From an uncultured Clostridia bacterium (GTDB lineage: Bacteria > Bacillota > Clostridia > UMGS1810): a stretch of 15,371 bases of DNA. A program made the position numbers and the translations under genes. Shown here piece after piece: positions 1-7,572 of this stretch (position 1 is its first letter; the number at the start of each line of letters is the position of its first letter). Where the stretch lies: positions 1 to 15,371 of the forward strand of contig CAJLYL010000033.1 of the NCBI GenBank assembly GCA_905210855.1. The letters are read 5' to 3'. The notes below the pieces were generated by a model. It was not told the DNA's origin, searched no databases, and was given only the letters and a program-made list of their open reading frames with translations.

Positions 1-60
1 TATTTTATTTTGAAAACCGATAGCAGCCGCATGGTATGCGTGTGTTTTCAAAATAAAATA
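1..60. repeat. Nested inverted repeat at the window edge
   Basis: Arms of 17 bases at 1-17 and 44-60 are exact reverse complements and almost all A/T. Inside lies a second small hairpin, CGCAT (28-32) and ATGCG (36-40) with a 3-base loop. No gene reaches it within the window. It could be a terminator of a gene lying to the left or a piece of a dispersed repeat; the window edge prevents a decision. Positions 61-130 hold nothing recognisable. Confidence 0.6.
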
Positions 61-124
61 TATACCCCCGAGCCGAAGTACAAATTTACACAAAAGGCAG
101 AGGCGCTCATCAAAAAATCCTTTT

Positions 125-163
125 TAAAAAGCAAAAAACAGGGAACATTCACGATTCCCTGTT
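125..163 (-). terminator. Rho-independent terminator of rpmB
   Basis: Arms AACAGGGAA (137-145) and TTCCCTGTT (155-163) form a perfect 9-pair stem with a 9-base loop. Read on the minus strand the stem is followed by runs of T (TTTTGCTTTTT). It starts 26 bases after the rpmB stop codon, so it fits as its transcription end. Confidence 0.85.
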
Positions 164-188
164 AAATCTGCTAAAAATCAAAACCTCA

Positions 189-377
189 TCAAACGGCTCT
201 TGTAACCTTGTTTGAACGCAGGCAGCTTGTGCAAACATGAATTCTCTTGGGTGCTCCGTTTACGAGCGCCTTAACCGATCTTACATTTGCTTTCCAAGTT
301 CTGTTTGACCTTCTGTGTGAGTGGCTGACCTTTATGCCGAAAGTTACGCCCTTTCCGCAGATATCGCACTTTGCCAT
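189..377 (-). CDS. rpmB: 50S ribosomal protein L28
   Basis: The 62-residue product is a small basic component of the large ribosomal subunit, matching the usual length of bacterial L28. It begins MAKCDICGKG and has the two CxxC pairs (C4/C7 and C49/C52) of the zinc-binding form of L28, with the family's Arg/Lys-rich middle (HSHRRSNRTWKANV). The start is supported by a strong GGGAGGTG site 6-8 bases upstream. It stands alone on the minus strand with its own sigma-A-like promoter (428-456) and terminator (125-163), so it is probably monocistronic. The zinc form suggests ribosome remodelling under zinc limitation is possible if a Cys-lacking paralog exists elsewhere; that is inference. Identity is secure. 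Confidence 0.97.
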   Translation of the reverse strand: MAKCDICGKGVTFGIKVSHSHRRSNRTWKANVRSVKALVNGAPKRIHVCTSCLRSNKVTRAV

Positions 378-427
378 ATATATGCACCTCCCAATTAATT
401 ATCCGTTTTATTATAAGCACAAGTTAT

Positions 428-456
428 ATTGTATCAAATAATAAATCATTTTGCAA
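428..456 (-). promoter_or_regulatory. Sigma-A-type promoter of rpmB
   Basis: On the minus strand, TTGCAA (451-456) is followed after exactly 17 bases by TACAAT (428-433), about 50 bases ahead of the rpmB start. The surroundings are AT-rich. The -10 differs from consensus at one base and the -35 at two. Confidence 0.7.
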
Positions 457-500
457 GTGTTTTTTTTAAAAAACTTGTTTTTTTCGTGATTTTTTTCATT

Positions 501-1340
501 CTACATCAGTCTGCCGCACTTTTTCATGTATATTGCCGCGTTTATCTCTCCGCCCAGAAGCACCACAAAGCTCGTAAGATATGTCCATGAAAACAGGATT
601 ACTATGCCGGCAAACGAGCCGTAGAGTATGTGATACCTGGAAAAGTTGTTTACATAGAATGAAAAAACATATGACGATGCCAGCCACGCCGCCGAGGTGA
701 TGAGCGCACCGGGCATGACGTCGTGGTATTTCAGCTTTTTGTTCGGCACTGTCTTGAATATGAATGCAAAAATCAGCGCCACAAAAACAAAGCCGACAAT
801 ATATCGCGCATACTCCCACAGCATGACGAGGAAATCCGCCGAAATGAATCTCTCAAAAAGCACTGCCACAACGCCGCCGAACACAAACGCAGCAAGCGAC
901 ACCAGAATCATTGCCAAAAGCAGAAAAGCGTGCCCGAAGGCATATATGCGAAATATGAAAAAATTCCTCGTCTCGTCCGCCTCGTAAAACACATTGAGCG
1001 ATTTTGCAATGGTTATGAGCGCGTTGGACATAGTCCACATGGTAAGCACCGCCGACACAATGACGAGCCTGCTGCCGATTGATATGTTCGTAAACATCTC
1101 CTCTATTATGTCGCCGATGTCGGACGGCAGCATATCCACCAGCCTGACGAGCATTTCTTCAATGTTTATGCTCAGGTAGCCCGAGGCTATGAAGATTATT
1201 ATCACGCACGGAAAAAACGCCGTAAGGATGTAAAAGCTGACACCTGCCGCGCGCACCGCAACATCGTCCGCCGAAATTTTTTTCAAAAAGCCGTTTATAT
1301 TTCGCAGCCGTTTTGCCGCTGCCGTGCTTAAACCGCGCAT
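501..1340 (-). CDS. YihY/BrkB-family inner membrane protein
   Basis: A 279-residue polytopic membrane protein of the YihY/virulence factor BrkB family, once misnamed ribonuclease BN; no enzymatic activity is established for the family. I place the start at 1340 (MRGLSTAAAK) because CGGAGG sits 8 bases upstream, although the frame stays open to 1439. About six hydrophobic segments are visible, near residues 35-55, 92-110, 130-155, 180-206, 217-238 and 246-268. Family landmarks are the early VRAAGVSFY and the late YGSFAGIVILFSWTYLTS followed by LLGGEINA. Length is normal for the family. It has its own promoter (1430-1458) divergent from rho, and no convincing terminator before rpmB, so some read-through into rpmB is possible. 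Family assignment is firm; the role is unknown. Confidence 0.9.
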   Translation of the reverse strand: MRGLSTAAAKRLRNINGFLKKISADDVAVRAAGVSFYILTAFFPCVIIIFIASGYLSINIEEMLVRLVDMLPSDIGDIIEEMFTNISIGSRLVIVSAVLTMWTMSNALITIAKSLNVFYEADETRNFFIFRIYAFGHAFLLLAMILVSLAAFVFGGVVAVLFERFISADFLVMLWEYARYIVGFVFVALIFAFIFKTVPNKKLKYHDVMPGALITSAAWLASSYVFSFYVNNFSRYHILYGSFAGIVILFSWTYLTSFVVLLGGEINAAIYMKKCGRLM

Positions 1341-1429
1341 AAAATATCCTCCGTTTCCATAAATTTTTATGCCGCTCCGTGCCTTTGCCGAACAGGCTTC
1401 TCCTCCGAGAGAAAACTGCAATTGCATAT

Positions 1430-1458
1430 ATTGTACCACAAATAATTATTTTCGTCAA
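1430..1458 (-). promoter_or_regulatory. Promoter of the YihY-family gene
   Basis: Read on the minus strand, TTGACG (1453-1458), a 17-base spacer, then TACAAT (1430-1435). Transcription would start near 1423 and give a leader of about 80 bases, which agrees with the chosen start at 1340 and argues against the longer frame to 1439. Confidence 0.75.
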
Positions 1459-1501
1459 TCTGTTGTGGAAATATGCCATATATTCAAATTATTATAGTTA
1501 A

Positions 1502-1539
1502 ATTTGTACATATGCAATTGTGCAAATCTGTGATATAAT
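1502..1539 (+). promoter_or_regulatory. Extended -10 promoter of rho with an upstream dyad
   Basis: TGATATAAT at 1531-1539 is a perfect extended -10 element; no good -35 lies at the right distance, as expected for this promoter class. Just upstream, ATTTGTACA (1502-1510) and TGTGCAAAT (1519-1527) form an inverted repeat with 8 of 9 positions matching, over the region a -35 would occupy. This could be an operator, but no regulator is identifiable here. Confidence 0.55.
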
Positions 1540-1646
1540 TAATATAGTATGAATTTTTGTCCCCAAAGCAAAAAACTACTGTTTATTCCATACCGTGCCC
1601 CGTTTCCGCAGCGGCACTCACCAATTTTAATTAACGGAGATGTAAT

Positions 1647-3122
1647 ATGAAAATTAAAACCGGAGAAGACTTAAGCTCAATGACACTGGCGCAGATTAAA
1701 GAAATCGCCAAGGAACACGGAATCAGGTACATAAGCAAATACAAGAAAAACGAGCTCATCGATAAAATTTTGCAAAGTAACGAAATTTCATCCCGACCGC
1801 AGCCTGCGGAGAGAAACGAAAAGATAACCGTGAAAAAAAATTACACAGAAGAAAAAACTCAAAATTCTGATAAACCCGACACCGAAGCGCATAGCGCCGA
1901 CGAAACGGAGCACAGCGCCGATACGGAAGCGGCGGTTAATCACGACGCCCCTGCCCATGCGGCCGGCGAGGAGGACGCCAAAAAAGGCGAAGAAAAAAGC
2001 GAGCAGCCGCACAACAACACCTTTGAAGTGACGGGAATACTGGAGCTGTGCGAAGACGGATACGGATTTCTGCGCGGAGAGAACTATCTGTCAACGGATG
2101 AGGACACCTTTGTGTCGCCCATTCAGATACGCCGTTTTCGCCTGAAAACGGGCGATATGGTACACGGCATCTGCCGCCCCAAGGGCATCAAGGAACGCTC
2201 CGCACCAATGATATATGTAAAGGATATCAACGGCGAAACTCTCGATAAGGCTATCAACAGAAAGCCGTTTGACTCGCTCATACCGGTGTATCCCAATGAG
2301 AGAATCCGACTTGAGACAGAGCCGGAGAACTACGCAATGCGCCTTATAGACATAATCGCCCCCATAGGCAAGGGTCAGCGCGGACTCATAGTTGCGCCGC
2401 CAAAGGCAGGCAAAACCACGCTGCTTAAGGACATTGCAAACAGCGTAAGCCGCAATAATCCCGATGTCAACCTCATTGTGCTGCTCATAGACGAGCGCCC
2501 CGAGGAGGTCACGGACATGAAGCGCTCCATAAACGGAGAGGTTATCTACTCCACCTTTGACGAGCTGCCCGAGCATCACATTAAGGTTGCGGAAATGGTA
2601 CTCGAGAGGGCGCAGAGACTCGTCGAGCACGGTCAGGATGTCGTTATTCTGCTCGACAGCATAACCCGTCTTGCGCGCGCATACAACCTCACCGTGCCGT
2701 CCACGGGCAAAACGCTCTCCGGCGGTATCGACCCCTCCGCACTGCACAAGCCGAAAAAATTCTTCGGCGCGGCGCGCAACATCGAAAACGGCGGCAGTCT
2801 GACAATACTTGCAACTGCGCTCATAGAGACGGGCAGCAGAATGGACGAGGTAATATTCGAGGAATTCAAGGGGACGGGCAACATGGAGATTCACCTCGAC
2901 CGCAGACTGTCCGAGAGGAGAATTTTCCCCGCAATCGATATTTACAAATCGGGCACACGAAAAGAGGAGCTCATCCTCACGAATGAAGAGAAGGAGTTTG
3001 CGTGGTCGCTGCGCAGAAGCCTTGCCAACAACAGCAACGACGTGACGGAGTACATCATTTCCACGCTCATAAAGACGCGCGACAACAAGGAATTTATGGA
3101 TAGGCTCAGGAAGAAGAGCTGA
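1647..3122 (+). CDS. rho: Transcription termination factor Rho
   Basis: Rho is a hexameric RNA-dependent ATPase/translocase that ends transcription at Rho-dependent sites. The 491-residue product has the SAP-like Rho N domain (about residues 8-45, SSMTLAQIKEIAKEHGI), then a long charged low-complexity insert (about 46-124). The cold-shock-type RNA-binding domain follows (about 125-200, with GYGFLRG and FVSPIQIRRFRL). The RecA-type motor has Walker A APPKAGKT (250-257), Walker B VVILLDSITR (332-341), Q-loop LSGGIDPSALHKPKKFFGAARN region (357-378) and R-loop region near 408-412 (KGTGN). The start has GGAG nearby upstream. It is about 70 residues longer than E. coli Rho, all explained by the insert. 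The downstream ftsK follows after 57 bases with no terminator, so the two may be cotranscribed. Confidence 0.97.
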   Translation: MKIKTGEDLSSMTLAQIKEIAKEHGIRYISKYKKNELIDKILQSNEISSRPQPAERNEKITVKKNYTEEKTQNSDKPDTEAHSADETEHSADTEAAVNHDAPAHAAGEEDAKKGEEKSEQPHNNTFEVTGILELCEDGYGFLRGENYLSTDEDTFVSPIQIRRFRLKTGDMVHGICRPKGIKERSAPMIYVKDINGETLDKAINRKPFDSLIPVYPNERIRLETEPENYAMRLIDIIAPIGKGQRGLIVAPPKAGKTTLLKDIANSVSRNNPDVNLIVLLIDERPEEVTDMKRSINGEVIYSTFDELPEHHIKVAEMVLERAQRLVEHGQDVVILLDSITRLARAYNLTVPSTGKTLSGGIDPSALHKPKKFFGAARNIENGGSLTILATALIETGSRMDEVIFEEFKGTGNMEIHLDRRLSERRIFPAIDIYKSGTRKEELILTNEEKEFAWSLRRSLANNSNDVTEYIISTLIKTRDNKEFMDRLRKKS

Positions 3123-3179
3123 GAGAACATATAATATTTTCACCTTAAAATGATGTTATAGACAAGGAAAGGAACTACA

Positions 3180-5582
3180 ATGGCAGCGAAAAAAACAACC
3201 AAATCCGCGGCTAAAACCGCGAAGCAAAAAACCGCCGAAAAGGATATGTCACGCTGTTACGAAATAATAGCAATCTGCGTGACGGCGCTGAGCATATTTT
3301 TCGGCATAAGCATATACTCAAGCGGCGGCGGAGCCGTGGGCACATTCATATCCTCGGTGCTGCTGGGGCTGTTCGGCACGTGCGCCTACCTGCTGCCGGT
3401 GATACTCGCCGCAGCGATGATATATTTCCTCTTTGCGCAGGAGAAAAGCGCCGTGCGCAAAAGGCTGATTTTGTCTCTGGCGGCATTTGTTGACCTGACG
3501 GCAATATTTCATATGCTGTTTATGCACATAGAGGTGCAAAGCTTTCTCGACTATTACCGCTATGCGGCGCTGCGCACCGGCGGAGGGCTTATCGGCGCGT
3601 GCCTTGCCGAACCGCTTAAACCCGTCATAGGCACCGTGTTTACAAACATAGTTTTCATCGCGGTGTTCATCATTCTGTTTAACTGCATTTTCGACATATC
3701 CGTCGTAAGGTGCATAAACGGGCTTGTAAAGCTCGTCTTATCGGCAATGAACTCTATCCGCGAGGATATAGATATTATCAAGGAGGAGAACAGAGGCTCT
3801 GCCGACGGCAAGGGTGATGACGGCGAAATCCGCGCAGTTGCCCACACCGAGGTCAAGGTTGACCCGAAAAAAATCAAGGAGGCAGAGCGCCACATCCGCG
3901 ATGTGGAGAGCCGCTTTGAGCCGATGCCTCACGACCTGACAATAAACCTTGCCGACGGCAAGGAGATAATAAAGAGCAACGGCGAAAAGGAATTCATCGA
4001 CCGCGAGATAGAGGTAACTGAGGGCGAGAGCGCCGAGCCAAAGCTGACGGAAAAGGAAAAACAGCAGCTTGACAACGAAATCAAACGCGAAATGGAAACA
4101 ACGGCGGCGGAGCAAAGCGACTCCGTCATGGAATACACCTACCCGACCACCGAGCTTCTGTCAAAACCCAAGCAAAGGAAAAACGCCGATTCCACAGAGG
4201 AATTGCAGCAAAACGCCAAGCACCTGATTGAGACTCTGCACAGCTTCAAGGTGGACGCACAGGTGGTGGAGATAAGCCAGGGGCCGACGGTAACCCGCTA
4301 TGAAATCCGTCCGGCGGAGGGCGTCAAGGTGAGCCAGATAACCTCTCTATCCAAGGACATTGCACTCTCCCTCGCCGCCGAAAAGGATGTCATGGTTGCG
4401 CCCGTCCCGGGCAAAAGCACCATAGGCATAGAGCTGGCGAACAAGAACCCGAGCGTGGTTACGCTTCGGGAGGTGCTCGAATCCGAGGAATTTAAAAATC
4501 ATCCGTCCAAGCTTGCAGTCGCGCTGGGCAAGGACATCAGCGGCAAGCCGGTGATAATGGATTTGGCAAAAATGCCGCATCTGCTCATAGCCGGAGCCAC
4601 CGGCGCCGGCAAGAGCGTGTGCATAAACACACTTGTCATGAGCCTGCTCTACAAAGCAAGCCCGAATGAAGTCAAGCTTGTCATGGTAGACCCCAAGCAG
4701 GTTGAGCTCGGCGTGTACAACGGCATACCTCATCTGCTTATCCCTGTTGTGAAGGACGCCAAAAAGGCTACCGGCGCCCTGGGCTGGGCAGTAAACGAGA
4801 TGACCGACAGATATTCCATATTCGAGCGCAACAACGTGCGCAACATTCAGGGCTACAATGAGCTTATGGAGCGCAACGGCACTCCCGAGTGCAAGATGCC
4901 GTCCATAGTAATCCTGATAGACGAGTTTGCCGACCTGATGATGGTCGCGCCCGGCGATGTGGAAAATTATGTGTGCCGAATTGCCCAGCTTGCAAGGGCA
5001 GCCGGAATGCACCTGGTAATAGCAACGCAGCGGCCTGTTGTAAAATTCATCACAGGCAACATCAAGGCGAATGTGCCCAGCCGTATATCATTCATGGTGG
5101 CAAGCGTGCGCGACTCGCAGACAATACTCGACATGGGCGGCGCGGAGAAGCTCATCGGCAAGGGCGATATGCTGTATATGCCCGTCGGCGAGACAAAGCC
5201 GAGCCGTATGCAGTGCGCATTTGTCTCCGACCCGGATGTAAAAAAGGTTGTCGAGGCAGTGTCGAGCGGCTGCGAGCCGTCATATGACGAAACTGTCATT
5301 GAACAGCTGGAAAGCGAGGATAAATACGAGCCGGACGGCGAGAACCCGGGAGATGCGGATGTTCTCCTGCCGGAGGCGATAGAGATGGCTGTCATGGGCA
5401 ACGGAACAGTGTCTACCTCCATGATTCAGCGCAAATTCCGTATAGGCTACAACCGCGCCGGCAGCATCATTGACCAGATGGAGGCGCGCGGCATCATCTC
5501 CGAGCCGGACGGCAACCGCCCCAGGCAGGTGCTGATAACAAAAGAGCAGTATGATGAGCTCAGGGCAACGGGCAATGATTAA
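3180..5582 (+). CDS. ftsK: DNA translocase FtsK/SpoIIIE
   Basis: An 800-residue membrane-anchored, ATP-driven double-strand DNA pump acting at the septum in chromosome segregation, and in spore formers in forespore DNA import. A basic N-terminus is followed by about four membrane segments (near 28-47, 55-85, 95-117, 148-172). A charged linker runs to about 335, then the alpha/beta motor with the conserved QGPTVTRYE and Walker A GATGAGKS (472-479). Walker B is ILIDEFADLMM (578-588), followed by ATQRP (615-619), DMGGAEKLIGKGDML (651-665), and a C-terminal winged-helix gamma domain (about 728-795) that reads polar DNA sequences. The start is supported by AAGGAAAGG. The motif after ATQRP reads VVKFITG where most homologs have SVDVITG. 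Whether it acts as FtsK, SpoIIIE or both cannot be told from sequence alone. Confidence 0.95.
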   Translation: MAAKKTTKSAAKTAKQKTAEKDMSRCYEIIAICVTALSIFFGISIYSSGGGAVGTFISSVLLGLFGTCAYLLPVILAAAMIYFLFAQEKSAVRKRLILSLAAFVDLTAIFHMLFMHIEVQSFLDYYRYAALRTGGGLIGACLAEPLKPVIGTVFTNIVFIAVFIILFNCIFDISVVRCINGLVKLVLSAMNSIREDIDIIKEENRGSADGKGDDGEIRAVAHTEVKVDPKKIKEAERHIRDVESRFEPMPHDLTINLADGKEIIKSNGEKEFIDREIEVTEGESAEPKLTEKEKQQLDNEIKREMETTAAEQSDSVMEYTYPTTELLSKPKQRKNADSTEELQQNAKHLIETLHSFKVDAQVVEISQGPTVTRYEIRPAEGVKVSQITSLSKDIALSLAAEKDVMVAPVPGKSTIGIELANKNPSVVTLREVLESEEFKNHPSKLAVALGKDISGKPVIMDLAKMPHLLIAGATGAGKSVCINTLVMSLLYKASPNEVKLVMVDPKQVELGVYNGIPHLLIPVVKDAKKATGALGWAVNEMTDRYSIFERNNVRNIQGYNELMERNGTPECKMPSIVILIDEFADLMMVAPGDVENYVCRIAQLARAAGMHLVIATQRPVVKFITGNIKANVPSRISFMVASVRDSQTILDMGGAEKLIGKGDMLYMPVGETKPSRMQCAFVSDPDVKKVVEAVSSGCEPSYDETVIEQLESEDKYEPDGENPGDADVLLPEAIEMAVMGNGTVSTSMIQRKFRIGYNRAGSIIDQMEARGIISEPDGNRPRQVLITKEQYDELRATGND

Positions 5583-5652
5583 TGCGGAATGCGGAATGCG
5601 GAATTAATAATCATGCGCCTTTAGGCACAATTCATGCCGCAAGGCAATTCAT
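5583..5652. repeat. Intergenic repeat cluster: 7-base tandem plus two small hairpins
   Basis: Three tandem copies of TGCGGAA (5583-5603) begin immediately after the ftsK stop. Then come a hairpin GCCT-TT-AGGC (5617-5626) and a second, TGCC-GCAA-GGCA (5635-5646), whose loop is a GNRA tetraloop. AATTCAT occurs on each side of the second hairpin (5629-5635 and 5646-5652). It looks like a fragment of a dispersed intergenic repeat. Confidence 0.6.
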
Positions 5653-5670
5653 TTAAACGAGGTATCCACC

Positions 5671-7572
5671 ATGCACGACAAAAGTTTTCTGCCCATATCA
5701 CGGGCAGACATGGAAAAAATGAATATAACCGAGCTCGACTTTGTGTACGTCTGCGGCGACGCCTATGTTGACCACCCGAGCTTCGGTCACGCCATAATCA
5801 CGCGCGTGCTGGAGAACCTCGGCTTCACAGTGGGCGTCATCGCCCAGCCGAACTGGCACTCAAACGACGATTTCATGCGCCTGGGCAAGCCGAAATACGC
5901 TTTCCTTGTGTCTGCCGGCAACATAGACTCCATGGTGAACCACTACACCGTGAACAAGAAAAAACGCAGCCGCGACCTATACTCCCCGGGCGGCGAGGCG
6001 GACAAACGGCCCGACCGCGCCACCATAGTCTACTGCAACTGCATACGCAGCGCCTACCCCGGCGTGCCGATAATTATCGGCGGCATAGAGGCAAGCCTGC
6101 GCCGCTTTGCTCACTACGATTACTGGAGCAACAAGGTGCGCCGCTCGCTTATTTTCGATTCGCGCGCCGATGTGCTCACCTACGGCATGGGCGAGAAGAT
6201 TATCGCCGAACTTGCCGCCGCCCTGCGCGGCGGCAAAACCATAGCCGAGACGAACATCAAAGGCTGCTGCTACATAAGAAAAACCACGGACGGCATCGGC
6301 GATTTTATCGAGCTGCCGTCATATGAGGCTGTGTGCGAAAGCAAGGAGCAATACTGCGTCGCCACAAAAATCCAATACGAAAATCAAGACCCCATACGCG
6401 GCAAAACCTTAGTGCAGAAGCACGGCGACAGATACCTTGTTGCCAACGCCCCCATGATGCCGCTCACACCGGCAAAGCTTGACAGGGTGTACGCCCTGCC
6501 CTACATGAGGACATACCACCCGATTTACGAACCCATGGGCGGCGTGCCTGCCATAGACGAGGTGAAATTCAGCGTGACGAACACACGCGGCTGCTACGGC
6601 TCGTGCAATTTCTGCGCGCTTACCTTTCACCAAGGCAGAATAGTGCAGTCGCGCACGGAGGAATCCGTCGTTGCAGAGGTCAGGGAGATGACCCTCGACA
6701 AGGATTTTAAGGGTTATGTGCATGACGTGGGCGGCCCCACGGCAAATTTCTACGGCCCGGGCTGCAAAAAGCAGCTTAAGAGCGGCACCTGCAAAAACAG
6801 GCAGTGCCTCTTCCCCGAGCCGTGCAAAAATCTTGAGATAACCCACACACGCTACATGAAGCTGCTGCGCCGTCTGCGCGCTCTGCCGGGCGTGAAGAAG
6901 GTTTTCATCCGCTCCGGCATACGCTACGACTACCTAATCAACGACAAGGACGACGAGTTTTTCTACGAGCTGTGCGAGCACCACATAAGCGGTCAGCTCA
7001 AGGTCGCGCCCGAGCATATATCGGACAATGTGCTCAAACGCATGGGCAAGCCGTCACGGCAGACCTACGACCGCTTCTGCAAAAAATTCTATGATATAAA
7101 CAAAAAACTGGGCAAAAAACAATACCTCGTGCCCTACCTGATGTCGAGCCACCCGGGCAGCACGCTTAACGACGCGATAGAGCTGGCGCTGTATCTCAAG
7201 CAGCATCATATGCACCCCGAGCAGGTGCAGGATTTCTACCCCACTCCGTTTACGCTGTCAACCTGTATGTTCTACACGGGTCTTGATCCGCTCACCATGG
7301 AGAGGGTGTATGTGCCAAAGGAGCCCGAGGAAAAAAGAATGCAGAGAGCGCTGCTGCAATACGCCGACCCGGCAAACAGAGATATTGTTGAAAAAGCACT
7401 GAAAAAAGCAGGCAGAGACGACCTCATCGGCTACGGCGAAAAATGCCTCATAAGACCTGATAACAGGCATAAATACAAGGAGAGAACAAATCATGAAATG
7501 TACAATTCTGGACGGAAACGCCCTCGCAAAAAAAATCAAAACAGAGCTTACGGGCGAAGTGACAAAACTTAA
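5671..7572 (+). CDS. YgiQ-family radical SAM protein
   Basis: A 633-residue member of the YgiQ (UPF0313) family of radical S-adenosylmethionine proteins; the substrate is not known. The N-terminal part (FVYVCGDAYVDHPSFG, residues 24-39) resembles the family's cobalamin-binding-like N domain, with GVPIIIGGIEASLRR at 131-145. The radical SAM cluster motif is C308-x3-C312-x2-C315 in TRGCYGSCNFC. Four more cysteines (C365, C374, C379, C385) could hold a second cluster. Conserved HPGST and QDFYPTP lie in the C-terminal half. GAGGT upstream supports the start. The family core ends near KCLIRP; the last 25 or so residues are a basic tail encoded out of frame over the start of folD. Because of that overlap, this gene and folD are surely cotranscribed. 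Confidence 0.93.
   Translation: MHDKSFLPISRADMEKMNITELDFVYVCGDAYVDHPSFGHAIITRVLENLGFTVGVIAQPNWHSNDDFMRLGKPKYAFLVSAGNIDSMVNHYTVNKKKRSRDLYSPGGEADKRPDRATIVYCNCIRSAYPGVPIIIGGIEASLRRFAHYDYWSNKVRRSLIFDSRADVLTYGMGEKIIAELAAALRGGKTIAETNIKGCCYIRKTTDGIGDFIELPSYEAVCESKEQYCVATKIQYENQDPIRGKTLVQKHGDRYLVANAPMMPLTPAKLDRVYALPYMRTYHPIYEPMGGVPAIDEVKFSVTNTRGCYGSCNFCALTFHQGRIVQSRTEESVVAEVREMTLDKDFKGYVHDVGGPTANFYGPGCKKQLKSGTCKNRQCLFPEPCKNLEITHTRYMKLLRRLRALPGVKKVFIRSGIRYDYLINDKDDEFFYELCEHHISGQLKVAPEHISDNVLKRMGKPSRQTYDRFCKKFYDINKKLGKKQYLVPYLMSSHPGSTLNDAIELALYLKQHHMHPEQVQDFYPTPFTLSTCMFYTGLDPLTMERVYVPKEPEEKRMQRALLQYADPANRDIVEKALKKAGRDDLIGYGEKCLIRPDNRHKYKERTNHEMYNSGRKRPRKKNQNRAYGRSDKT

Larger units (their letters stand above)
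1341..1646. other. Divergent intergenic region between yihY-like gene and rho
   Basis: This 306-base gap carries the minus-strand promoter of the membrane protein gene (1430-1458), a dyad (1502-1527), and the plus-strand extended -10 of rho (1531-1539). The remaining rho leader is about 100 bases. It contains a weak hairpin GTGCC (1595-1599) with GGCAC (1613-1617) but no riboswitch or terminator that I can recognise. Confidence 0.6.

Noticed and set aside
454..477. A/T hairpin CAAGT...ACTTG as terminator of the YihY-family gene
   Set aside because: On the minus strand no T run follows the stem, one G is bulged, and it overlaps the -35 of rpmB; the pairing is mostly A against T and could be chance.
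1540..1646. Riboswitch or attenuator in the rho leader
   Set aside because: Only a weak 5-base-pair hairpin is visible, with no T run and no match to a riboswitch class I know.
3130..3135. TATAAT between rho and ftsK as an ftsK promoter
   Set aside because: No acceptable -35 lies upstream within the end of rho, and the short gap is compatible with simple cotranscription.
2091..3143. Long open frame on the minus strand, 350 codons
   Set aside because: It lies wholly opposite rho, whose product is unmistakable; the antisense reading has no recognisable motifs and is a codon-bias shadow.
4347..5012. Long open frame antisense to ftsK, 221 codons
   Set aside because: Shadow of the ftsK motor domain; no family features and no ribosome binding site of note.
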